Assembly: GCA_937958295.1 (NCBI GenBank)
Contig: CALFEY010000100.1
Location: 1 to 11,619 of the forward strand
Source of the DNA: an uncultured Pseudomonadota bacterium
Lineage (GTDB): Bacteria > Pseudomonadota > Gammaproteobacteria > Burkholderiales > Casimicrobiaceae
Direction: 5' to 3'
DNA length: 11,619 nucleotides
Below the pieces are notes generated by a model. The model saw only the letters and a program-made list of their open reading frames with translations, was not told the origin of the DNA and did not search any database. This document shows, piece by piece, positions 7,531-11,619 of the stretch. Made by a program: the position numbers and the translations under genes. Every line of letters begins with the position of its first letter. Within the stretch, counting starts at the first letter, position 1.

Positions 7531-8625
7531 TCACTGTTTGGCGACCCAGGCGTTCCAGCGCGCCTGCACCGCCGCATTGTTGTCCGCCCACCACTGTGCA
7601 TCGACGACGGACGCCACGGCAATGTGTTCCGGACTGGTGGCGAGCGAGGAGGCGAGCGAGGCATCCACGAGCTTGACCACGCCCGTCGCACCGCCGGCAT
7701 AGCCGGAGGCCTTCGCGAGTTCGGCCTGGAGCTCGGGGCGCTGCATGAAGTACAGGAGCGCTTCCGCGGCGCGCGGGTTCTTGGCACCCTTCAGGATGAA
7801 GTTCCACGACACGCGCAGCAACGCGCCGTTCCACGATGCCGCCACCGGCTTGCCGGCCTTCACCGCGGCCGACACGCGGCCGTTCCACGCGGTGCCGGCC
7901 ACGAATTCGCCGTTGGCCACGCCCTGCACGGGCTGGTCGCCCGAGGTCCAGAAGCCGCGGATGTGCGGCCGGATCTCGTCCATCTTCTTGAAGGCGCGGT
8001 CGAGGTCGAGGGGATAGACCTTGTCCGGGGGCACGCCGTCGGCGATGAGCGCCATCACGAGGTTGGCCGGGTTGTTCTGCATGGTGCGCGGCCCGGGAAA
8101 TTTCTTCACGTCCCAGAAGTCGGCCCACGACGTCATGCCCTTGGGGAAGGCAGTGGTCGAGTAGACGAGCACGTCGGAATACGGCGTGGCCCAGGCCCCG
8201 TAGGGCCCGAACGAGCCGGGCGAGAGCTCGCCCTTGATCGAGTTCCAGAAGCTGTCCGGCAGGCGATGGAAGAGGCCGTCCTTGATCCCCAGCGGAAATT
8301 CCTGGTCAGTGCGCGTGCCGCCGATGTCCCACGGGACGTTTCCGCTCTGCACGAACTGCTTCAACTGCGCGTAAGTGCGCGCGTCCGTGACCTGGGTCAC
8401 CTGTACGCCGCATTCCTCCTTGAAGCGCTTGAAGAAGATGCGCTCCATGTTCTCGCCGTAGGTCCCGCCGCTGGAGTTGAAGATCACCTGCGGCTCGACC
8501 GGCTTGCCGTCGGGGTGGCAGCTCTTGGCGGGCGTCTGGGCGAGGCTCGGGCCGGATCCGAGCAGCAGGAACGCTCCGGACAAGAGCAGAGCGGGCGTGA
8601 CACGCGACGGCGATCTGACGGTCAT
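7531..8625 (-). CDS. Extracellular solute-binding protein of the ABC importer (PotD/FbpA-like fold)
   Basis: A 364-residue periplasmic binding protein that captures the substrate and hands it to the permeases. The N-terminus is a clear Sec signal peptide: basic start MTVRSPSR, hydrophobic core PALLLSGAFLLLG, and a likely cut after SLA at residue 29. There is no lipobox cysteine, so a soluble periplasmic protein is expected. The mature part begins with IFNSSGGTYGENMERIFFKRF followed by CGVQV, the opening of the spermidine/putrescine- and iron-type binding proteins, and later carries PWDIGGT and WADFWDVKKFPGPR, usual in this group. Cys36 and Cys72 could form a disulfide. The ATG at 8625 has GGAGA a few bases upstream. 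It is the first gene of the operon, directly behind the strong promoter. The ligand is unknown; its enzyme neighbours argue for an organic acid. Confidence 0.94.
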   Translation of the reverse strand: MTVRSPSRVTPALLLSGAFLLLGSGPSLAQTPAKSCHPDGKPVEPQVIFNSSGGTYGENMERIFFKRFKEECGVQVTQVTDARTYAQLKQFVQSGNVPWDIGGTRTDQEFPLGIKDGLFHRLPDSFWNSIKGELSPGSFGPYGAWATPYSDVLVYSTTAFPKGMTSWADFWDVKKFPGPRTMQNNPANLVMALIADGVPPDKVYPLDLDRAFKKMDEIRPHIRGFWTSGDQPVQGVANGEFVAGTAWNGRVSAAVKAGKPVAASWNGALLRVSWNFILKGAKNPRAAEALLYFMQRPELQAELAKASGYAGGATGVVKLVDASLASSLATSPEHIAVASVVDAQWWADNNAAVQARWNAWVAKQ

Positions 8626-8631
8626 CGAGGT

Positions 8632-8636
8632 TCTCC
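8632..8636 (-). promoter_or_regulatory. Ribosome binding site of the solute-binding-protein gene
   Basis: On the minus strand TGGAGAACCTCG precedes the ATG at 8625. GGAGA lies about seven bases from the start, good spacing, and fixes this ATG as the start. Confidence 0.7.
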
Positions 8637-8666
8637 AGTGGGTGGGGGAGGGAGAAGGCGTCCGTC

Positions 8667-8695
8667 GTTTTATCGATCGATCGATCGAATGTCAA
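8667..8695 (-). promoter_or_regulatory. Sigma70-type promoter of the transporter/enzyme operon
   Basis: Reading the minus strand, a perfect TTGACA -35 box (8695-8690) is followed by a 17-base spacer and TAAAAC as -10 (8672-8667; four of six consensus bases). Start of transcription would fall near 8660, giving a leader of about 35 bases to the ATG at 8625. The perfect -35, ideal spacing and position in front of the first gene make it convincing. All but one base of the spacer is the TCGA palindrome listed separately. Confidence 0.75.
8673..8688. repeat. TCGA x4 tandem repeat forming a perfect 16-base palindrome; candidate operator
   Basis: Four copies of the self-complementary tetramer TCGA in a row, so the block is both a microrepeat and a perfect dyad. 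It lies between the -35 and -10 boxes of the operon promoter, where a bound dimer would block RNA polymerase. TetR-family dimers commonly bind palindromes of about this length, and the TetR gene at the operon's end is the obvious candidate. Binding is inferred, not shown by the sequence. Confidence 0.55.
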
Positions 8696-8716
8696 GAGGG
8701 CTTCCCGGAGGGCAAA

Positions 8717-8756
8717 GCCGCCCCCGCGTCCGGAGCCTGCGCGCCACGGGGGCGGG
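8717..8756. repeat. GC-rich inverted repeat in the divergent intergenic region
   Basis: GCCGCCCCCG (8717-8726) and CGGGGGCGGG (8747-8756) pair at nine of ten positions with a 20-base gap. No T-run follows on either strand, so this is not a normal intrinsic terminator. It could be a structure upstream of the two promoters or simply chance in GC-rich DNA. Confidence 0.3.
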
Positions 8757-8802
8757 GCGCTTCGCCGATGCAGCTCCGCGCCGAGCCTTCCGGAATATTC
8801 GC

Positions 8803-8832
8803 GTGGCATCGGCGTAGCGTTCGCCGTATAAC
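8803..8832 (+). promoter_or_regulatory. Possible promoter of the tandem paralog pair
   Basis: TATAAC at 8827-8832 is a good -10 match. GTGGCA at 8803-8808, 18 bases upstream, is a modest -35 (four of six). Transcription would start close to 8838. Right after it lies a small inverted repeat, ACCTCG-TGACG-CGAGGT (8831-8847), which could be an operator or a hairpin at the start of the leader. Support is positional and by weak consensus only. Confidence 0.35.
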
Positions 8833-8864
8833 CTCGTGACGCGAGGTCGAAAGGGCAGCATCCC

Positions 8865-9701
8865 ATGGCGGCAATCGACGAGGTCTGGCTGGCGGCACTT
8901 ACCAAGGACGACGACGACGCCGGGTCGCAGAACCGGTTCAACCTCACGGTGAACATCGACGGTGCCGATGTCTTTCGCCACGACTTCCTGTTGGGATGGA
9001 ACCTGCCGGGGCAGGGACCCGCGGGACTGCGCGACGGGCAGACCGGCCTGCAGAAGGCCTCTCCCGCGGCGCCGTTCGAGTCCGCCGGTGTCACGAACGC
9101 CTCCATTCGCCTGGGCTTGCGCGGCGACGACGCGTGGGGTCCCAAGCACGTGCTGGTCATCGGCCGCGGCCAACCCGGATTCACGCCCGGACGCTTCGCG
9201 GCGCTGGCCATGGAGACCGAGATCGAGCGCTGGCTCTCCGCCGACAGCGACGAAGGCCGTCTTACGATGCCCGTGCGGCGCGTGGGCAGCGGCGACTCGA
9301 ACACGGTGATTCGACGCGTGCTCCTGCTCGTGTACACCGATCGCGCCAAGGACGTGGATACCGACAGCGACATCAAGCTGCAGATCGCCGCCAGCGGCCA
9401 GATCATGCTCGACCACAAGATCGCGCACGATCTGCGGCGCGTGCGCGCGTATTGGCACTACCTCCCGGTGGAACGGCCGTTCACGCGTGCGGATATCCTG
9501 ACCAAGGGCGGCATCCAGCTGCAGATCCTCGGCACCGACGCGTGGTTGCCGGCGACCGTCTTCGTATTCGGCCTCGACACCGAGGAAGGCCGGCCGAGGG
9601 AGGTCGTGACCCTGTCAGCGATCCCCCATTGGGGCCTCGGGTGGTTGTCCACCGATCCGTCGGAAGGCGTGGCGTCGGTGTCCCTGCCGGTCAGCAACTA
9701 G
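8865..9701 (+). CDS. Uncharacterised two-repeat beta-rich protein, paralog of the next gene (faintly PLAT-like)
   Basis: A 278-residue protein that I cannot assign to a named family. It is acidic, has no cysteine, no signal peptide and no membrane segment. It has two related halves (about 1-140 and 148-278). Each half contains an I-x-L-type strand ending in a DAW motif (IRLGLRGDDAWGP, 81-93; IQLQILGTDAWLP, 217-229), then a hydrophobic strand, then a W-(L/M)-S-x-D-x-x-EG motif (ERWLSADSDEG, 121-131; LGWLSTDPSEG, 258-268) and a closing LPV/MPV strand. The N-terminal AGSQNRFNLTVNIDG recalls the opening strands of PLAT/LH2 beta-sandwich domains; that is a resemblance only. AAGGG lies about ten bases before the ATG at 8865. 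Its start, MAAIDEVWLAAL, matches that of the following gene (MSTIDVLWLAHL), which supports the choice. The function is unknown. Confidence 0.85.
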   Translation: MAAIDEVWLAALTKDDDDAGSQNRFNLTVNIDGADVFRHDFLLGWNLPGQGPAGLRDGQTGLQKASPAAPFESAGVTNASIRLGLRGDDAWGPKHVLVIGRGQPGFTPGRFAALAMETEIERWLSADSDEGRLTMPVRRVGSGDSNTVIRRVLLLVYTDRAKDVDTDSDIKLQIAASGQIMLDHKIAHDLRRVRAYWHYLPVERPFTRADILTKGGIQLQILGTDAWLPATVFVFGLDTEEGRPREVVTLSAIPHWGLGWLSTDPSEGVASVSLPVSN

Positions 9702-9720
9702 CACGCAACCGAGGCTCACG

Positions 9721-10554
9721 ATGTCCACTATCGACGTTCTGTGGCTGGCGCACCTCAATCGCAACACCGACGACGCCGGCTCCGACAACACGATCAATCT
9801 CACCGTCAACGTCGATGGCGAGGATGTGCACGACCACGATTACACCCACGATACGGGCGATGGCGAGGCGTCGCTCAACGGCGGGGCGCAGATCGACACG
9901 CCCTTCGACACGTCGGCGCTCACCGAGTCCTCGATCCGCATCGGCCTGCGCGACGACGACGCGTGGGCGCCCGGCGCCATCTTCCTCTTCGGACACTCCA
10001 AGGATGAGTTTGCCTCGGGGGTGGCGGTGCCGCTCGCCATGGAGACGGATCTCACCGAGTGGCTGAGCACCGACGTGGGGGAAGGGACGCTCACGTTGCC
10101 GCTTCGGCGCGTGGCTGTCGGGGATGCCACAACCCCCATCCGCCGCGTGCTCCTGCTGGTGCATACCCAATGGGGCTCGCTCGGCAGCGACACCGGCACC
10201 GACAGTGCCATCCGGCTCGATGTCTTCGCGGGACAGAACCTCGTGCTGCGCGAGGAGATCCACGATACGCCGCAGTCGGATCTCGAGAAGGCGTCGTCGA
10301 ACTGGTACCTGATGGACGCGCCGATTCCGTTCACGCGCGGCGAGGTTCAGGCGGGCGGGAAGATCGTGCTCAGCATCCTCGGCAGCGATGCATGGAAGCC
10401 GATGGTGATGTTCATCTTCGGACTGGACACCCCCAGCGGACGGCCGGGTCGCGTGGTGTCGCTGGTCTCGCGGCCCGTGTGGGGTCCGCGATGGATGAGC
10501 ACGGATGCGGACGAAGGCGATGCGTCCGTGGAACTGCCGCTGACGCCCGGATGA
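9721..10554 (+). CDS. Uncharacterised two-repeat beta-rich protein, tandem paralog of the preceding gene
   Basis: A 277-residue protein clearly related along its whole length to the product of the gene 19 bases upstream, so the pair arose by tandem duplication and is probably co-transcribed. GAGG lies seven bases before the ATG. Shared landmarks are DDAGSDNTINLTVNVDG (17-33), SIRIGLRDDDAWAP (71-84), PLAMETDLTEWLSTD (104-118), IRRVLLLVHT (140-149), IPFTRGEV (202-209), SILGSDAWKP (218-227), FIFGLDTPSGRPGRVVSL (231-248) and PRWMSTDADEG (256-266). As in its neighbour the DAW and W-(L/M)-S-T-D motifs occur once per half. It is strongly acidic and lacks cysteine, signal peptide and membrane segments; Asp-rich loops such as those at 36-48 could bind metal, which is a guess. 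The main difference is the variable insert after the first strand pair (about 40-65). The function is unknown. Confidence 0.85.
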   Translation: MSTIDVLWLAHLNRNTDDAGSDNTINLTVNVDGEDVHDHDYTHDTGDGEASLNGGAQIDTPFDTSALTESSIRIGLRDDDAWAPGAIFLFGHSKDEFASGVAVPLAMETDLTEWLSTDVGEGTLTLPLRRVAVGDATTPIRRVLLLVHTQWGSLGSDTGTDSAIRLDVFAGQNLVLREEIHDTPQSDLEKASSNWYLMDAPIPFTRGEVQAGGKIVLSILGSDAWKPMVMFIFGLDTPSGRPGRVVSLVSRPVWGPRWMSTDADEGDASVELPLTPG

Positions 10555-10563
10555 GGCGATGGA

Positions 10564-10588
10564 GCGCCCCGGCGGAATTCAGGGGCGC
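10564..10588. terminator. Possible hairpin between the convergent paralog and LysR genes
   Basis: GCGCCCC (10564-10570) and GGGGCGC (10582-10588) form a seven-base perfect stem with an 11-base loop, ten bases after the stop of the second paralog. There is no T-run on either side, so at best it is a weak or factor-assisted terminator. A second dyad, the 12-base palindrome AGCGGCGCCGCT (10598-10609), lies between it and the LysR stop. Both would be shared by the two converging transcripts. Confidence 0.35.
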
Positions 10589-10621
10589 GACGTCGACAGC
10601 GGCGCCGCTCGAGCCGCCGGC

Positions 10622-11560
10622 TCACGACGCGACGGTGGCGGGCGCCAGGGACTCGTCCTGCCAGCGCCGGTCGAGCGGCGCGTTGGCGACGAGGTATTCG
10701 ACCAGCGTGTGCACGCGCCGCGACTGGTAGCGACGCTCGGAGTACACGAGTGATACCGGCCAACCGTGCGTGGCGAAGCGGTCGAGGATGCGGAGCACGC
10801 GTCCGCTCTGCAGGGCATCCCAGGCGATGACCTTCGGGACGTGGGCGATGCCCTGCCCATCGGCCGCAGCATCCACGAGCACCTGGGCGTTGTTGACGTT
10901 CAGTTGCGCTGCCGGCGCGGGCCGGTTGGCACCTTCGGCGAACTCCCAGTCCCGGAAGCGCGACAGGCGCGGCAGGAAGTAGCCGAGGCAGGTGTGGCTC
11001 GCGAGCTCGTCCGGATGGCGCGGCGTGCCCCGGGCGGCGAGATAACCCGCCGCCGCGATCGTGACAAACTGCATGTAGCCCAGGCGTCGCGCGACGAGAC
11101 GGCTGTCCGGGAGCTCGCCGAACATGATGGCGACGTCCACGCCTTCCTCGAGCAGGTTCACCTCACGGTCGCTCAAGTCGACGTCCACCGCCACCTGCGG
11201 CCACTGGCGCGCGAACTCGAAGAGCAGGGGCACCACCACGCAGCGCCCGAAGCCAACGGTGGATTGCAGGCGCAGGCGTCCGGCCGGCTCGGCGAGGCGC
11301 ACGCTCAGCAACGCCTCCGCGCTCTCGATCTCGGCAAGGATGTGCCGCGCGCTGGCGAGGAGGGTCTCGCCTTCTTCGGTGATACGCAGGCTGCGCGTGG
11401 TCCGGGCCACGAGGCGCACGCCGAGCTTGGCCTCCAGGCGGGCCACGGCCTTGCTGGTGGCCGACGGGGAAATGCCGAGCCGCCGTGCCGCGTGCGAGAA
11501 GCTGCGCGACTCGGCGACCCGAACGAAGACTTCCATGAGATGGATCGAATCGATATTCAT
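10622..11560 (-). CDS. LysR-family transcriptional regulator
   Basis: A 312-residue protein of normal LysR length. The N-terminal winged helix-turn-helix is plain: MEVFVRVAESRSFSHAARRL (9-28), GISPSATSKAVARLEAKLGV (29-48), then RTTRSLRITEEG (53-64) and a linker helix. The effector-binding domain follows from about residue 92 (GRLRLQSTVGFGR, then LLEEGVDVAIMFGELPDS, ending with VYSERRYQSRRVHTLVEYL), of the type common in beta- and gammaproteobacterial paralogs with the signature VD-x-A-(I/L). LysR proteins are usually tetrameric and often control a divergent neighbour, which here would lie beyond base 11619. The ATG at 11560 matches the family start MNIDSIHLMEVF; another ATG at 11564 is out of frame. 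No Shine-Dalgarno is seen, and an A+T-rich block close to the start may serve as -10, so a very short leader is possible. The effector is unknown. No link to the transporter operon is visible. Confidence 0.95.
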   Translation of the reverse strand: MNIDSIHLMEVFVRVAESRSFSHAARRLGISPSATSKAVARLEAKLGVRLVARTTRSLRITEEGETLLASARHILAEIESAEALLSVRLAEPAGRLRLQSTVGFGRCVVVPLLFEFARQWPQVAVDVDLSDREVNLLEEGVDVAIMFGELPDSRLVARRLGYMQFVTIAAAGYLAARGTPRHPDELASHTCLGYFLPRLSRFRDWEFAEGANRPAPAAQLNVNNAQVLVDAAADGQGIAHVPKVIAWDALQSGRVLRILDRFATHGWPVSLVYSERRYQSRRVHTLVEYLVANAPLDRRWQDESLAPATVAS

Positions 11561-11574
11561 TCATGTCAATTTAA

Positions 11575-11589
11575 TCACAAATCATGTGA
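11575..11589. promoter_or_regulatory. Dyad TCACA-N5-TGTGA upstream of the LysR gene
   Basis: A perfect five-base inverted repeat with a five-base centre, 15 bases upstream of the LysR start, in a locally A+T-rich stretch unlike the rest of the window. LysR regulators bind short dyads next to their own genes, so this is a candidate autoregulatory or shared divergent operator. The half-sites are arranged opposite to a CRP site. Confidence 0.35.
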
Positions 11590-11619
11590 CCGGCGGGCGG
11601 CTGGCAGAGCCACGCCGAT

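Noticed and set aside
7531..8625. Naming the transporter as a spermidine/putrescine system
   Set aside because: Only the family architecture supports it. The enzyme neighbours point to a compound activated with CoA, and the ligand-binding residues cannot be judged by eye.
8673..8688. Reading the TCGA repeat as a CRISPR or mobile-element trace
   Set aside because: It is only 16 bases with no spacers, no flanking duplication and no transposase gene. Its exact place inside a promoter spacer fits an operator better.
8306..9418. A 370-codon minus-strand frame covering the divergent intergenic region
   Set aside because: It overlaps the signal-peptide end of the binding protein and the first paralog, runs through the promoter and has low-complexity composition. 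It is a shadow.
10564..10609. A strong intrinsic terminator between the converging genes
   Set aside because: The stems are present but no T-run follows on either strand, so it is kept only as a weak candidate.

Overview
The window is GC-rich throughout, with tightly packed genes, GTG as well as ATG starts, four-base start/stop overlaps, a PotABCD-type ABC importer and a LysR regulator. This suggests a high-GC Pseudomonadota, probably a betaproteobacterium (Burkholderiales-like). That placement is inferred from base composition and gene style only; there is no rRNA or marker gene.

Left three quarters (1-8625, all on the minus strand, so read from right to left): one compact uptake-plus-catabolism operon. 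In transcription order it encodes a periplasmic solute-binding protein (8625-7531), an enoyl-CoA hydratase/isomerase (7508-6714), two ABC permeases (6717-5773 and 5776-4955), an acyl-CoA ligase fused in frame to a zinc-type alcohol-dehydrogenase-like domain (4958-2328), a second, more degenerate MDR protein (2331-1375), the ABC ATPase (1378-242), and a TetR-family regulator cut by the window edge (221-1). Five consecutive junctions from the hydratase to the ATPase are ATGA or GTGA overlaps. A very good sigma70-type promoter (TTGACA, 17-base spacer, TAAAAC) lies just upstream of the binding-protein gene. Its spacer is almost wholly a 16-base TCGA x4 palindrome, a natural candidate operator for the TetR protein at the operon's end. 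The likely job is import of a small carboxylate or similar solute, activation to a CoA thioester, hydration or isomerisation of the acyl-CoA, and a redox step by the MDR proteins. The substrate cannot be read from the sequence.

The 239-base divergent intergenic region (8626-8864) holds that promoter, a possible weaker rightward promoter and small hairpins.

Right part, plus strand (8865-10554): two tandem paralogous genes of nearly equal size. They encode acidic, cysteine-free proteins without signal peptides, each built of two related beta-rich halves that faintly recall PLAT/LH2-type domains. I do not recognise the family. They are the least explained genes here.

Right end, minus strand: a complete LysR-family regulator (11560-10622) convergent with the paralog pair, with a small dyad upstream that could be its own operator. 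Whatever it controls probably lies beyond the right edge.
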